Counted from the stretch's first letter, positions 34,528-51,515 are shown. The stretch: DNA of 64,000 nucleotides from Streptomyces sp. CMB-StM0423 (GCF_002847285.1 NZ_CP025407.1:3164501-3228500), one strand, 5' to 3'. Notes: generated by a model from the letters alone, not told the origin. Made by a program: numbers and translations.

Positions 34528-36648
34528 TCACTCGCCCTTGGCCTTCGCGATGATCTCCTCGGCGACGTTCTTGGGAACCTCGGCGTAGGAGTCGAACTGC
34601 ATGGAGTAGCTCGCCCGGCCGGACGTCTTGCTGCGCAAGTCGCCGACGTAGCCGAACATCTCCGACAGCGGGACCAGACCGGTGACCAGCTTGGCACCAC
34701 TCCGGTCCTCCATGGACTGGATCTGTCCACGGCGCGAGTTGATGTCGCCGATCACGTCGCCCATGTAGTCCTCGGGCGTCGTGACCTCGACCTTCATCAT
34801 CGGCTCCAGCAGGACCGGAGCGGCCTTGCGGGCGGCCTCCTTGAAGGCCATCGAGCCGGCGATCTTGAAGGCCATCTCGGACGAGTCCACCTCGTGGTAG
34901 GCACCGTCCAGCAGGCGCACACGCACGCCCGTCAGCGGGTATCCGGCGAGGATGCCGAATTCCATGGCCTCCTGGCTGCCCGCGTCCACCGAGGGGATGT
35001 ACTCCTTGGGGATACGGCCGCCGGTGACCTCGTTGACGAACTCGTAGCCGTCGCCCTCCAGCGGTTCGAGCGCGATGATGACGCGCGCGAACTGGCCGGA
35101 GCCGCCGGTCTGCTTCTTGTGCGTGTACTCGTGCTTCGCGACCGGCCGGCGCACCGTCTCGCGGTAGGCCACCTGCGGCTTACCGACGTTCGCCTCGACC
35201 TTGAACTCGCGCTTCATGCGGTCGACCAGCACGTCCAAGTGCAGCTCGCCCATGCCCGAGATGATGGTCTGGCCGGTCTCCTCGTCCGTCTTGACCCGGA
35301 ACGAAGGGTCTTCCTCGGCGAGGCGCTGGATCGCGACACCCAGCTTCTCCTGGTCGCCCTTGGACTTCGGCTCGATGGCGACCTCGATCACCGGGGCCGG
35401 GAAGTCCATGGACTCCAGGATGACCGGATTCGCCGGGTCGCTCAGGGTCTCGCCGGTGGTGGTCTGCTTCAGACCCATGACGGCGACGATGTCGCCGGCA
35501 CCCACCGAGTCGATCTCTTCGCGCTTGTTGGCGTGCATCCGGTAGATCTTGCCGATGCGCTCCTTGCGGCCCTTGACCGAGTTCTGCACCTGCGAGCCGG
35601 AGTTCAGCCGGCCCGAGTAGACCCGAATGAAGGTCAGCTTGCCCAGGTGCGGGTCGCTGGCGATCTTGAAGGCGAGCGCGGAGAGCGGCTCCTCCTCCGA
35701 GGGCCGGCGGACGATGACCTCGTCGGGGTTGCCCACGGCGTGGCCCTCGATGGCCTCGACGTCCAGCGGCGACGGCAGGTACCGCACGATCGCGTCCAGC
35801 AGGGGCTGTACGCCCTTGTTCTTGAACGCGGTGCCGCAGAACACCGGGGTGACGGTGGTGCCCTCGCCTTTGCCGGAGTTGATGGTGATACGGCGCACGG
35901 CCGCGTGGAGCTGCTCCTCGGTGGGCTCCTCGCCCTCCAGGTACAGCTCCATCATCTCCTCGTCGTTCTCGGCGACGGCTTCGAGCAGCTTGCCCCGCCA
36001 CTCGTCGGCCGCCTCAAGGTGCGTCTCCGGGATCTCGACGACGTCGTACGCCTCGCCGAGCTTGGCCTCGGGCGACCAGACGAACGCCTTCATCCGGACC
36101 AGGTCGACGACGCCCTTGAAGTCGGCCTCGGTACCGATCGGGAGCTGCATCACCAGCGGGGTCGCGCCCAGCCGGTCGGTGATCATGTCGACGCAGCGGT
36201 GGAACTCGGCACCCGTGCGGTCCAGCTTGTTCACGAAGCAGATACGCGGGACGCCGTACCGGTCGGCCTGGCGCCACACGGTCTCGGACTGCGGCTCGAC
36301 ACCGGCCACACCGTCGAACACCGTCACCGCACCGTCGAGCACGCGCAGCGAGCGCTCCACCTCGACGGTGAAGTCGACGTGGCCCGGGGTGTCGATGATG
36401 TTGATGGTGTGGTCGACGTCATCGAGCGGCCAGTGGCAGGTCGTCGCGGCGGACGTGATCGTGATGCCGCGCTCCTGCTCCTGCGCCATCCAGTCCATCG
36501 TGGCTGCGCCGTCGTGGACCTCACCGATCTTGTACGAGACACCGGTGTAGTACAGGATCCGCTCGGTGGTCGTCGTCTTGCCCGCGTCGATGTGCGCCAT
36601 GATCCCGATGTTGCGGACCTTGGCCAGGTCAAGTGAAGTGGTGGCCAT
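34528..36648 (-). CDS. fusA: Elongation factor G
   Basis: The 706-residue translocase has the GTPase domain ([38 protein letters not shown]) and the later domains with [16 protein letters not shown] and [21 protein letters not shown]. It moves tRNA and mRNA through the ribosome after peptide transfer. ATG at 36648 follows rpsG by 39 bases. It lies in the standard str order rpsL-rpsG-fusA-tuf. Confidence 0.98.
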   Translation of the reverse strand: MATTSLDLAKVRNIGIMAHIDAGKTTTTERILYYTGVSYKIGEVHDGAATMDWMAQEQERGITITSAATTCHWPLDDVDHTINIIDTPGHVDFTVEVERSLRVLDGAVTVFDGVAGVEPQSETVWRQADRYGVPRICFVNKLDRTGAEFHRCVDMITDRLGATPLVMQLPIGTEADFKGVVDLVRMKAFVWSPEAKLGEAYDVVEIPETHLEAADEWRGKLLEAVAENDEEMMELYLEGEEPTEEQLHAAVRRITINSGKGEGTTVTPVFCGTAFKNKGVQPLLDAIVRYLPSPLDVEAIEGHAVGNPDEVIVRRPSEEEPLSALAFKIASDPHLGKLTFIRVYSGRLNSGSQVQNSVKGRKERIGKIYRMHANKREEIDSVGAGDIVAVMGLKQTTTGETLSDPANPVILESMDFPAPVIEVAIEPKSKGDQEKLGVAIQRLAEEDPSFRVKTDEETGQTIISGMGELHLDVLVDRMKREFKVEANVGKPQVAYRETVRRPVAKHEYTHKKQTGGSGQFARVIIALEPLEGDGYEFVNEVTGGRIPKEYIPSVDAGSQEAMEFGILAGYPLTGVRVRLLDGAYHEVDSSEMAFKIAGSMAFKEAARKAAPVLLEPMMKVEVTTPEDYMGDVIGDINSRRGQIQSMEDRSGAKLVTGLVPLSEMFGYVGDLRSKTSGRASYSMQFDSYAEVPKNVAEEIIAKAKGE

Positions 36649-36687
36649 GTTGGCTCAGTCTTCTCTCTCGTAATACGGGGTTCTCGA

Positions 36688-37158
36688 CTACCAGCGGTAG
36701 TGCGCGAAGGCCTTGTTGGCGTCGGCCATCTTGTGGGTGTCCTCGCGGCGCTTGACGGAGGCGCCGAGGCCGTTGCTGGCGTCCAGCAGCTCGTTCATGA
36801 GCCGCTCGGTCATCGTCTTCTCACGGCGGGCGCGGGAGTAGCCCACGAGCCAGCGCAGCGCGAGCGTGGCGGACCGGCCGGGCTTGACCTCGACCGGGAC
36901 CTGGTACGTCGCGCCGCCGACGCGGCGGGACTTGACCTCGATGGCCGGCTTGACGTTCTCCAGGGCGCGCTTCAGCGTGATGACCGGGTCGTTGCCGGTC
37001 TTGTCGCGCAGGCCCTCCATGGCGCCGTACACGATGCGCTCGGCGGTGGAGCGCTTGCCGTGCAGCAGCACCTTGTTGATCAGGGAGGTCACCAGAGGAG
37101 AGTTGTAGACCGGGTCGATGTGCACCGGTCGCTTCGGGGCGGGGCCCTTACGAGGCAT
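36688..37158 (-). CDS. rpsG: 30S ribosomal protein S7
   Basis: The 156-residue protein has the S7 signature [30 protein letters not shown] (by its ends), [16 protein letters not shown] and the C-terminal [21 protein letters not shown]7 nucleates the 30S head. ATG at 37158 lies two bases after the rpsL stop. In E. coli S7 represses the str operon; its target here is unknown. Confidence 0.98.
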   Translation of the reverse strand: MPRKGPAPKRPVHIDPVYNSPLVTSLINKVLLHGKRSTAERIVYGAMEGLRDKTGNDPVITLKRALENVKPAIEVKSRRVGGATYQVPVEVKPGRSATLALRWLVGYSRARREKTMTERLMNELLDASNGLGASVKRREDTHKMADANKAFAHYRW

Positions 37159-37160
37159 GC

Positions 37161-37532
<372 letters not shown>

Positions 37533-37604
37533 CGTTTCTCCGGTTTCTGTGTGCCGATCTCGATACTTCTAACCTGGGGTTTTGTCCGTGAAGACCGGCC
37601 GGCC

Positions 37605-37633
37605 CCCGACCCACGCGGTCGGGTGTGTCGCAA
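37605..37633 (-). promoter_or_regulatory. Conserved leader element shared with rpsJ
   Basis: This stretch matches 24692-24720 at 28 of 29 positions. Read on the minus strand it begins TTGCGACAC and contains the hairpin CCCGACC-gcgt-GGGTCGG. It lies about 120 bases downstream of the predicted transcription start and ends 73 bases before the rpsL ATG. Confidence 0.7.
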
Positions 37634-37755
37634 GCCCCGTACGACCCCGCCAGTCTCACGGGGTAGTGCAGCTCTTCGGTGTCACAGCCTCGGCGCCTTC
37701 GCGGGAGCGCCCCCGCGCACGCGAAGACCCGGGGACACCCCAGGCACAAGGTCAG

Positions 37756-37785
37756 AGGGTACCTACAGCCACCCGCTCCGGTCAA
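37756..37785 (-). promoter_or_regulatory. Predicted promoter of rpsL-rpsG-fusA
   Basis: On the minus strand TTGACC (37780-37785) is followed by an 18-base spacer and TACCCT (37756-37761), matching the principal sigma factor consensus. The start would be near 37749, giving a leader of about 215 bases. The design equals that of the rplM promoter. Confidence 0.7.
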
Positions 37786-37822
37786 AACAAAGAGACATAA
37801 GGGACGGCGGCCCTGGGTACAG

Positions 37823-38338
37823 TTATGCCCCGCTGCCGGCCACGGCGGCCACGATGAGGGCGATGAAGGCCACGAAGCTGAGCGTCAGATAGCCGATGAC
37901 CAGGCCCGCCAGCGCCAGTCCGTCGCCCTGCTCGCCGGTCCTGCGGATCTCGGCGCGCGCCTTGTGCCCCAGGACGATCGCCGGGATGAACGTCACGCCG
38001 AACGTCGCCGGCACCAGCGCCCCGCACACCATCGCGCCGATCGCCGAGCTGTTCGTGCGCCGCGGGGGCGGCAGGACGGGCACCGGATGGAACGTACGCG
38101 GCACCACGGCGGGCATCGTGGGGATGCCGGCGGGGCCCTGCGGCAGGTCGGCGACGAGCGCGTGCAGCTCGCCGTAGGTCTGCGCGTCGTACGCCTGCGC
38201 CATGCGCTGCTCGTACTCCGGCTGGGTGAGTCTGCCCTCGGCGAAACCGGCCTTGAGCACGTCGACGGTCCGCTCCCGGTCGGCGTGCGCGGCACGCATG
38301 GACGGGGGCCGGCTTGGGTCCCACGGCTGCATGGACAC
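37823..38338 (-). CDS. DUF1707 and DUF4190 domain membrane protein
   Basis: The 171-residue protein has an N-terminal DUF1707 segment (MRAAHADRERTVDVLKAGFAEGRL, EYEQRMAQAYDAQTYGELHALVADLP, given by parts), a Pro-rich linker and a C-terminal DUF4190-type pair of membrane helices (SSAIGAMVCGALVPATFGV; LALAGLVIGYLTLSFVAFIAL). Such proteins are common in actinobacteria and have no known role. The GTG at 38338 has GGGGAGG seven bases upstream; an ATG two codons later is the alternative. It stands alone between rpoC and the rpsL promoter. Confidence 0.85.
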   Translation of the reverse strand: MSMQPWDPSRPPSMRAAHADRERTVDVLKAGFAEGRLTQPEYEQRMAQAYDAQTYGELHALVADLPQGPAGIPTMPAVVPRTFHPVPVLPPPRRTNSSAIGAMVCGALVPATFGVTFIPAIVLGHKARAEIRRTGEQGDGLALAGLVIGYLTLSFVAFIALIVAAVAGSGA

Positions 38339-38580
38339 TCAGGAACCTCCCCACCCGCGGTCTCCGCGTACCGCGTGCCTTCTATTGTGCTCGACGCATG
38401 GGGCGCCGGGGGAGTTCCGGTGCGGCGCCGCGAAGTTCACGCCGCCGCGCGCCCCCCGCACACCACGTTGTCCGGTTCGCACGCTGCCTCAGCGTAGCCC
38501 TGTGCCGTACGGGCATCAGCCCCGGGACGCGCCCGGGCGGCCGGGTCCCGCGCGGCCTCCCAGCGGGCCCCTGGAACGCC

Positions 38581-38614
38581 GCAGGGCGGCTCTCCCGGGG
38601 GAGAGCCGCCCTGC
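38581..38614 (-). terminator. Terminator of rpoBC
   Basis: A perfect 16-base stem joins 38581-38596 (GCAGGGCGGCTCTCCC) to 38599-38614 with only GG between, so the innermost pairs will open as the loop. It starts 24 bases after the rpoC stop. Confidence 0.8.
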
Positions 38615-38637
38615 GGGGCGTGCGGTGACAGTGGCCG

Positions 38638-42546
<3,909 letters not shown>

Positions 42547-42638
42547 TCTCGTCAATCCCTCTCAGGGTCGTGTGCCAATGGTCTGATCGCGGGTCGCGGG
42601 GAGGGGGTGCCTCCCGGGCCCGCTAGGGCCGAGGGGGT

Positions 42639-42666
42639 GGCGGGAGCTTCGAAGGAAGCCCCCGCC
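42639..42666 (-). other. Hairpin in the rpoB-rpoC gap
   Basis: GGCGGGAGCTTC (42639-42650) pairs with GAAGCCCCCGCC (42655-42666) at 11 of 12 positions around a GAAG loop, eight bases after the rpoB stop. It may be a processing or stability element balancing beta and beta' synthesis, since a full stop here would silence rpoC. Confidence 0.5.
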
Positions 42667-42673
42667 GGACCCG

Positions 42674-46159
<3,486 letters not shown>

Positions 46160-46320
46160 GAGGGGTCCTTCCGAGGGCTCGGACTCACTACGCGCGTACC
46201 GGTCCCAAAACCCACACGGGGAGGAGAACGCCCAGGTCAAAGCGTGTCTCTCAAGATCGTACGAGCTCTGGACAGACCCCTGGTGACGGGCAGGGGGCAG
46301 TTAACAGGCAGCGCAAAGGG

Positions 46321-46351
46321 TCAGTGTAGCGACTCGCCACACTGATGTCCA
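46321..46351 (-). promoter_or_regulatory. Predicted rpoB promoter overlapped by a palindrome
   Basis: On the minus strand TGGACA (46346-46351), a 17-base spacer and TACACT (46323-46328) form a strong promoter. Bases 46321-46345 form a near-perfect palindrome: TCAGTGT pairs with ACACTGA, and GCGA with TCGC, around a central base with one mismatch. The palindrome covers the minus 10 box and the spacer, where a repressor or activator dimer could act. Confidence 0.65.
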
Positions 46352-46507
46352 GCGGAGGCTGGAGACCAGCAAATCTTCGATCTCTCCCTGCCTGAGGAGC
46401 GCCCGCCCTCGCGTGGGGCCTCCCCTGAAGTTATGCCGAATACCGGATGCCTTCGCGCTTGAAGCCATTCCCACTCAGTCACCGATCCATGCCTCGGAGT
46501 ACGGACC

Positions 46508-46537
46508 GATGTGACGACCTGAGATGTGACGACCTGA
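46508..46537 (-). repeat. 15-bp perfect tandem repeat upstream of rpoB
   Basis: GATGTGACGACCTGA occurs twice in direct succession (46508-46522, 46523-46537). It lies about 160 bases upstream of the predicted rpoB promoter. It may be a protein-binding site or simple slippage. Confidence 0.55.
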
Positions 46538-46665
46538 GAATCGCGCGCCGCTGGCCGTTCGTCAAGGCCCCCCTGCCCCAGGGAGATCATGTCGGCTGCC
46601 CCGGCCGGTGAAGATCACCATACCCGCCGGTGCCCGCGGGGCAAGCGCTCCGGCCGGGGGCCCCG

Positions 46666-46713
46666 GCAACGCAGCGAGGGCGACCACCCGGATGGGTGAT
46701 CGCCCTCGGTTGC
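46666..46713 (-). terminator. Large hairpin after rplL
   Basis: CGAGGGCGA (46675-46683) pairs with TCGCCCTCG (46700-46708), CACCC with GGGTG inside, around a GGAT loop, with one C-A mismatch. GCAAC / GTTGC may extend the base. It lies about 65 bases after the rplL stop and is the likely terminator or attenuator of rplJL, in the place where E. coli has its rplL-rpoB attenuator. Confidence 0.7.
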
Positions 46714-46775
46714 GGCACAGGGGCCGTCAGCCCCGGCGGGCCGGGCTCACAGCGCCCCGACCGGCCGGGACGAGG

Positions 46776-47162
46776 TCACTTGACCTCGACGGAGGCGCCG
46801 GCGCCCTCAAGGGAGTCCTTGGCCTTGTCCGCGGCCTCCTTGTTGACCTTCTCCAGAACCGGCTTCGGCGTGCCGTCGACCAGTTCCTTGGCCTCCTTCA
46901 GGCCAAGCGAGGTCAGCTCGCGCACGACCTTGATGACCTGGATCTTCTTCTCGCCGGCGCCGAGCAGGACGACGTCGAACTCGTCCTGCTCCGGGGCGGC
47001 CTCGGCGGCGGCGGCGCCACCGCCCGGGGCGGCGACGACGGCGGCCGGCGCGGCGGCCTCGACGTCGAACTTCTCCTCGAACTTCTTGACGAAGTCGGAG
47101 AGCTCAAGGAGGGTCATCTCCTCGAACTGCGCGAGCAGGTCTTCCTGGCTGAGCTTCGCCAT
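46776..47162 (-). CDS. rplL: 50S ribosomal protein L7/L12
   Basis: The 128-residue protein begins [21 protein letters not shown] (dimerisation domain), has the Ala-rich hinge ([20 protein letters not shown]) and the C-terminal domain with [29 protein letters not shown] that recruits translation GTPases. ATG at 47162 was chosen by the family start. It follows rplJ by 98 bases in the usual order. Confidence 0.98.
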   Translation of the reverse strand: MAKLSQEDLLAQFEEMTLLELSDFVKKFEEKFDVEAAAPAAVVAAPGGGAAAAEAAPEQDEFDVVLLGAGEKKIQVIKVVRELTSLGLKEAKELVDGTPKPVLEKVNKEAADKAKDSLEGAGASVEVK

Positions 47163-47260
47163 GGTGGCGGTCCTTCCACTAAGTCGGCTGGTGCGGTTGT
47201 GCTGATGCATCGGTACGGCGGGCGTTCGCGGTGCCCGCTGAGCCACGGAGAGCGCTTCTG

Positions 47261-47815
47261 CTACTCCGCGGCGTCGGCGGGAGCCGGCGTACCGGCACCG
47301 CCCTGCTCGACCTTGTCGCGCAGCGCGTCCGCGGTGCGGACGAACTTCGTGAGTGGGGCCTGGAAGGTCGCCGCGGCCTTCGCCATGGACGCCTTCATGC
47401 CACCGGCCAGCTTGGCGAGCAGCACCTCGCGGGACTCGAGGTCCGCGAGCTTGTTGATCTCGTCGGCGGTCAGAGCCTTGCCGTCGAGCACGCCGCCCTT
47501 GATGACGAGCGCGGGGTTGTCCTTGGCGAAGTTACGCAGCCCCTTGGCCGCCTCGACCGGGTCACCGGTCACGAAGGCGACAGCGGTCGAGCCCTGGAGG
47601 TGCTCGTCGAGCTGGTCGAGCCCGGCCTCCTTCGCCGCGATCTTGGTCAGCGTGTTCTTCACCACTCGGTACTGCGCGTTCTCGCCGAGAGAACGGCGCA
47701 GATCCTTAAGCTGCGCCACGCTCAGTCCGGTGTACGCGGTCACGACGGCCGCGTTGGAGCCGCGGAGCTTGTCCGCGATCTCCTTGACGGCCTCGACCTT
47801 GTCCGGCGTCGCCAT
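47261..47815 (-). CDS. rplJ: 50S ribosomal protein L10
   Basis: The 184-residue protein has [48 protein letters not shown] (by parts) and the C-terminal helix that anchors L7/L12 dimers. ATG at 47815 has GGAGG about ten bases upstream. In many bacteria the L10-L12 complex binds the rplJ leader; here a 250-base leader with hairpins precedes the gene. Confidence 0.97.
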   Translation of the reverse strand: MATPDKVEAVKEIADKLRGSNAAVVTAYTGLSVAQLKDLRRSLGENAQYRVVKNTLTKIAAKEAGLDQLDEHLQGSTAVAFVTGDPVEAAKGLRNFAKDNPALVIKGGVLDGKALTADEINKLADLESREVLLAKLAGGMKASMAKAAATFQAPLTKFVRTADALRDKVEQGGAGTPAPADAAE

Positions 47816-48067
47816 GAGCCTCAGCCTCCTTCCGGGTGATGGGACCGCCCTTCGGATGCACGAGGCCCTCGCACACACGGCAAACGCCCCGGCGCAGGCG
47901 CTCGGGGCGTGACTCGACCGCACGGGCCGGGGCCCTGCGGGAGGTCTTCCTCGTTCACCTGCGCGGGCCGTCCGCGACGTACGCGGAGCCTTCGGCCACC
48001 GCACTCCCCTGCGGGCGTACGGCGGCGGCCAGCGGTCTTTGGCTACGAGGAGGAAGCGTACGGCAGC
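47816..48067 (-). promoter_or_regulatory. Leader region of rplJ, possible L10 leader
   Basis: The region has no gene. It holds a hairpin ACGCCCC / GGGGCGT at 47884-47910 with GCGC / GC pairs inside, and upstream of it (minus strand) GGTGAACGAGGAAGACC, whose paired GA steps resemble a kink-turn as found in L10 leaders. I could not fold the whole RNA. Its place directly before rplJ makes an autoregulatory L10 site likely. Confidence 0.4.
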
Positions 48068-48102
48068 GGCCGTCCCGCGGGCAAATCGCCCCCGGGACGG
48101 CC
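48068..48102 (-). terminator. Terminator of the first LolA-like lipoprotein gene
   Basis: GGCCGTCCCG (48068-48077) pairs with CGGGACGGCC (48093-48102), and GGGC / GCCC continues inside the loop. It starts 27 bases after the stop at 48130 and separates the lipoprotein gene from the rplJ promoter region. Confidence 0.7.
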
Positions 48103-48129
48103 GGGCCGTACAAGACGTCGCGTCCGGTG

Positions 48130-49011
48130 CTACGCGCCGCCCTCTTCCATCATGGCGTCCATGTCGGCGGTCTCGGCGGCCGGCGGTGCCTTCACCGTGA
48201 CGGGCTCGTTGTAGCTCAGGAAGGTCATGGTGGTGTCCAGCGGGCCCTCCTTCGTGTCGGCCCGCATGCGGAACTGCTTGGTGCGGTCCTCGCCATCGAT
48301 CCACATGTCCATGGTGATCTCGTCGGCGCCCGTCTCCGCCAACTCGTCGACCTTCTCCTGGCGGTTCTTCTTCGCCTTCGCGTCCACGCCCTCCAGCTCC
48401 GCGCGGAGGTCGTCGAGGGTGACCGTGCCCGTGTAGCGGGTGGTCCGCACCCCCTCGATCTCCTCCTCGCCGACCTTCTTCAGATCATCGGCCGCGTTCA
48501 TCATCTGGGTGTCCTCGGCGGGGTTGTCGTCCGCCTGCTTCAGCTCCAGCAGCGGGTTCTCGTCCGCCCCCGAACCGCCCTCCGACATGCCCATCTTGAG
48601 CCAGGTCTTGCCGTCCATCTCGGCGGCGGCCTCTTCGCCGAGGTTCATGTACATGGCGTCGTCGAGGAGACGTATCTCCAACTCGCCGCTCTCGGCGGGG
48701 GTCGCGCCGTCCACCGTCATCGTCATCTGCATGGCGGGCGGGTCCAGGCTGATCGCCCCGGTGCCCTCCATGGCGCCCTCGCCAGGCATCTCACCGGCCA
48801 TCCGGTACTCGAGGGAGGTGAACTCCTCGGCATTCTCCGTGGCCTTGCGGACGGCGGCCGCGGGCGTGACGCCGACCGGCTGGGCGGCGTTCCCGCCCTT
48901 CCCGCCGTCCGCCTTGCCGGCTCCCTCGTCGTCGCCGCAGGCGGTGAAGGCGGTCAGGGCCAGGGCGGCCGCGCCGAGCGCGGCACCGCCCCGTACGAAG
49001 GTCGAGCGCAT
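48130..49011 (-). CDS. LolA-like / LppX-type lipoprotein
   Basis: The 293-residue protein has a lipoprotein signal ([20 protein letters not shown], lipobox TAC at Cys 25) and a mature part with many acidic residues. Strands such as [34 protein letters not shown] and [11 protein letters not shown] suggest the half-barrel fold of LolA/LppX/LprG proteins, which carry lipids or sense envelope state. The next gene is a paralog. The pair lies between rplA and rplJ, a position I recall as usual in Streptomyces. ATG at 49011. The ligand is unknown. Confidence 0.82.
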   Translation of the reverse strand: MRSTFVRGGAALGAAALALTAFTACGDDEGAGKADGGKGGNAAQPVGVTPAAAVRKATENAEEFTSLEYRMAGEMPGEGAMEGTGAISLDPPAMQMTMTVDGATPAESGELEIRLLDDAMYMNLGEEAAAEMDGKTWLKMGMSEGGSGADENPLLELKQADDNPAEDTQMMNAADDLKKVGEEEIEGVRTTRYTGTVTLDDLRAELEGVDAKAKKNRQEKVDELAETGADEITMDMWIDGEDRTKQFRMRADTKEGPLDTTMTFLSYNEPVTVKAPPAAETADMDAMMEEGGA

Positions 49012-49091
49012 GGTGATCCTTTCCCTCCGGGCACGCGTGTCCCGGGACATGGAAGGGAACACGCTATCGGACAAGGGGAAACCGCCGGCCG

Positions 49092-49991
49092 CTACTGGAT
49101 TTCGGTGAAGTCAATGCTCTCCGCCGCGGACGGCTCCTCGACCTGCACGTCGACGCCGTAGTCCGAGTAGTAGACGGTGGTGCTGAACTCGCCGCCCGTC
49201 ATCTTCCCGGACTCCTCGCGCTTGATCATCAGGTCGTTCTCGTCCACCCAGATGTCGACGGTCTGCGTGGTGACGCCGGAAGCCTCAAGCTGGTCCTCCA
49301 GGTCCGAAAGCTGCTGCTCGCTCAGCGTCTTGGAGGACGCGCGGGCCAGGTCGGAGACGTCCACGGTGCCGGAGTAGTGCGTGGTCTGTACGCCGCGCAC
49401 CTCCTCCTGGCCGACCTCCTCGACGTCCTCGGAGGCCAGCAGGAGCTTCACGGCCTGCCCCGGGGTGCTGTTCTGCATCTGGTCCTTCATGTAGTCCCCG
49501 GACGGGCCCATGAACTCCGACAGGTCGTCGTAGTCGTAACGGATCCACTTCTTGTCCGGGTACTGGGTCTGGAACGCGCCCTCGACGCCCGCGTAGTAGG
49601 CGTCCGGCAGGTAGCGGGCGTCCAGCGTGCCGTCGTCGTCCATCATCTGGATCGACGAAGCCATCTGGCCGTCGGTGTACTTGACGGTGGCGGTGCCTAT
49701 CGCGCCGTCGGCCCAGTCGAGTTCACCCTCGTTCTCGGTGGTCATCGCCTCGCCCATGACCATGGTGCTCTCGAACTTCGACGACTCCGCGCCCGTGGTC
49801 TTCTCGTCGATCGCCTTCAGCGCGGCCTGGGCGCCCCGGATCGTCCCGCTGCCGCCGTTGCCACCGCCGTCGCCGCCCCCGTTGCCGGAACCGCCGTCAC
49901 CGCCGCCCGAGTCGGACCCGCAGGCCGCCGCGAATGCGAGCAGCAGCGCCGCCCCCAGAGAGACACCTGCGCGCTTCACGGTCGTGTGCAT
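49092..49991 (-). CDS. LolA-like / LppX-type lipoprotein, paralog of the next gene
   Basis: The 299-residue protein has a lipoprotein signal with FAAAC, a Gly/Asn/Asp-rich linker and a domain with VQTTHYSGTVDVSDLARA, TQTVDIWVDENDLMIKREES and TTVYYSDYGVDVQVEEP. These match [31 protein letters not shown] and [17 protein letters not shown] of the gene at 48130-49011, so the two are paralogs. It is read first; 80 bases separate the two. ATG at 49991. A perfect 10-base inverted repeat lies 33 bases upstream. Confidence 0.82.
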   Translation of the reverse strand: MHTTVKRAGVSLGAALLLAFAAACGSDSGGGDGGSGNGGGDGGGNGGSGTIRGAQAALKAIDEKTTGAESSKFESTMVMGEAMTTENEGELDWADGAIGTATVKYTDGQMASSIQMMDDDGTLDARYLPDAYYAGVEGAFQTQYPDKKWIRYDYDDLSEFMGPSGDYMKDQMQNSTPGQAVKLLLASEDVEEVGQEEVRGVQTTHYSGTVDVSDLARASSKTLSEQQLSDLEDQLEASGVTTQTVDIWVDENDLMIKREESGKMTGGEFSTTVYYSDYGVDVQVEEPSAAESIDFTEIQ

Positions 49992-50023
49992 GGGAATCCC
50001 CGCCCCCTCGTGGTGGTCGTTCT

Positions 50024-50050
50024 CGTACGGGCAGGCGTTCTGCCCGTACG
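50024..50050 (-). promoter_or_regulatory. Perfect inverted repeat upstream of the lipoprotein pair
   Basis: CGTACGGGCA (50024-50033) and TGCCCGTACG (50041-50050) are exact inverted copies with seven bases between. The site ends 33 bases before the lipoprotein ATG and 18 bases after the rplA terminator. It may be the operator of the lipoprotein genes. Confidence 0.5.
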
Positions 50051-50068
50051 GGCCAGTGAACACCAGAA

Positions 50069-50113
50069 ACGGGCCGGACCCGGTGCCCGATGGGCGTTCC
50101 GGGTCCGACCCGT
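50069..50113 (-). terminator. Terminator of rplK-rplA
   Basis: A 15-base stem with one G-T pair joins 50069-50083 (ACGGGCCGGACCCGG) to 50099-50113 (CCGGGTCCGACCCGT). The loop has an inner GCCC / GGGC pair. It starts about 48 bases after the rplA stop. Confidence 0.75.
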
Positions 50114-50161
50114 TGCATGGCCGTGACAGATGATGCGTGCTTGTCGAACGGGCGGCGCCCG

Positions 50162-50878
50162 TCAGACCGCGGGGTCCTCCGACAGGAGGTTGCGCACGCG
50201 CGCGGGGTCCACCGGGATGCCGGGGCCCATCGTCGTGGTGATCGTGGCCTTCTTGATGTAACGGCCCTTGGCGGCCGACGGCTTGAGCCGCAGCACCTCC
50301 TCCAGCGCCGCACCGTAGTTCTCCACCAGCTTCTGCTCGTCGAACGAGGTCTTGCCGATGATGAAGTGCAGGTTGGAGTGCTTGTCGGTGCGGAACTCGA
50401 TCTTGCCGCCCTTGATCTCGGTGACGGCCTTCGCCACATCGGGCGTGACCGTGCCGGTCTTCGGGTTCGGCATCAGACCGCGCGGGCCGAGGAACCGGCC
50501 GAGGCGGCCGACCTTGCCCATGAGGTCCGGGGTGGCGACGACCGCGTCGAAGTCGAGGCGGCCCTTCTGCACCTCCTCGATCAGCTCGTCGGCGCCGACG
50601 ATGTCGGCGCCCGCGGCCTCCGCGGCCGCTGCACGGTCACCGGTCGCGAAGACCAGGACCCGGGCGGTCTTGCCGGTGCCGTGCGGGAGGTTCACGGTGC
50701 CGCGGACCATCTGGTCGGCCTTGCGCGGGTCGATGCCCAGGCGCATGGCGACCTCGACGGTGCCGTCGAACTTCGTCGTGGACGTCTCCTTGGCGAGGCG
50801 GACGGCCTCAAGGGGTGCGTACTGCCGCGTGCGGTCGACCTTGGCGTCGCCGCCGCGGAGTGCCTTGCTGCGCTTCAC
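50162..50878 (-). CDS. rplA: 50S ribosomal protein L1
   Basis: The 238-residue protein has [17 protein letters not shown] at the start, [30 protein letters not shown] in the centre (by parts, the L1 signature) and [16 protein letters not shown]1 forms the stalk at the E site and represses its operon in E. coli. The GTG at 50878 has AGGAG five bases upstream. It follows rplK by 85 bases. Confidence 0.97.
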   Translation of the reverse strand: MKRSKALRGGDAKVDRTRQYAPLEAVRLAKETSTTKFDGTVEVAMRLGIDPRKADQMVRGTVNLPHGTGKTARVLVFATGDRAAAAEAAGADIVGADELIEEVQKGRLDFDAVVATPDLMGKVGRLGRFLGPRGLMPNPKTGTVTPDVAKAVTEIKGGKIEFRTDKHSNLHFIIGKTSFDEQKLVENYGAALEEVLRLKPSAAKGRYIKKATITTTMGPGIPVDPARVRNLLSEDPAV

Positions 50879-50963
50879 TGCTGCTCCTGATGTGTCGGTA
50901 CGGAGTCGTGGTCCGGGCCGGCGCACGGCCCTGCCACAGGGTGCTGCGGGTGGCGTGGGCCGC

Positions 50964-51398
50964 TCAGCCCTCGACCGTGACGCCCATGGAGCGGGCGGTG
51001 CCGGCGATGATCTTCTCGGCGGCGTCCAGGTCGTTGGCGTTGAGGTCGGCCATCTTGGTGGTGGCGATCTCGCGGACCTGGTCGCGGGTGATCTTCGCGA
51101 CCTTGGTCTTGTGCGGCTCGCCGGAGCCCTTCTCGACGCCCGCGGCCTTGAGGATCATCTTCGCGGCCGGCGGCGTCTTGGTGATGAAGGTGAACGAGCG
51201 GTCCTCGTAGACCGTGATCTCCACCGGGATGACCCAGCCGCGCTGCGACTCGGTCGCGGCGTTGTACGCCTTGCAGAACTCCATGATGTTCACGCCGTGC
51301 TGGCCCAGCGCGGGGCCGACCGGCGGGGCCGGGTTCGCGGCACCGGCCTGGATCTGGAGCTTGATCAGCCCCGTGACCTTCTTCTTCTTGGGAGGCAT
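50964..51398 (-). CDS. rplK: 50S ribosomal protein L11
   Basis: The 144-residue protein begins [19 protein letters not shown] and has [21 protein letters not shown], the thiostrepton-binding Pro-rich segment in unmodified form, and the C-terminal RNA-binding domain. L11 with its rRNA forms the GTPase centre and triggers RelA in stringent response. ATG at 51398. It follows nusG after 177 bases containing a terminator. Confidence 0.98.
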   Translation of the reverse strand: MPPKKKKVTGLIKLQIQAGAANPAPPVGPALGQHGVNIMEFCKAYNAATESQRGWVIPVEITVYEDRSFTFITKTPPAAKMILKAAGVEKGSGEPHKTKVAKITRDQVREIATTKMADLNANDLDAAEKIIAGTARSMGVTVEG

Positions 51399-51515
51399 GT
51401 CTCTCCGGGTCCTTGAATGAGAGGTTTTGCGCCTCGATCCGGTGATTGCCAGATCGTCCGGATGGAGGCATACCGCACCACGATAGCCGTATCGGGTACG
51501 GGTCCTGAAACCGAG

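Larger units (their letters stand above)
46160..46775 (-). other. rplL-rpoB intergenic region
   Basis: This 616-base gap has no credible gene; a 90-codon frame at 46321-46590 looks like chance. It holds, from rplL towards rpoB, a strong hairpin (46666-46713), a 15-base tandem repeat (46508-46537), a sigma-70-type promoter with a 25-base palindrome (46321-46351) and a leader of about 150 bases. It therefore appears to uncouple rpoBC from rplJL. Confidence 0.6.

Noticed and set aside
46321..46590. A 90-codon minus-strand frame in the rplL-rpoB gap
   Set aside because: It covers the promoter, palindrome and tandem repeat, has no ribosome binding site, and its codon use does not fit the genome.
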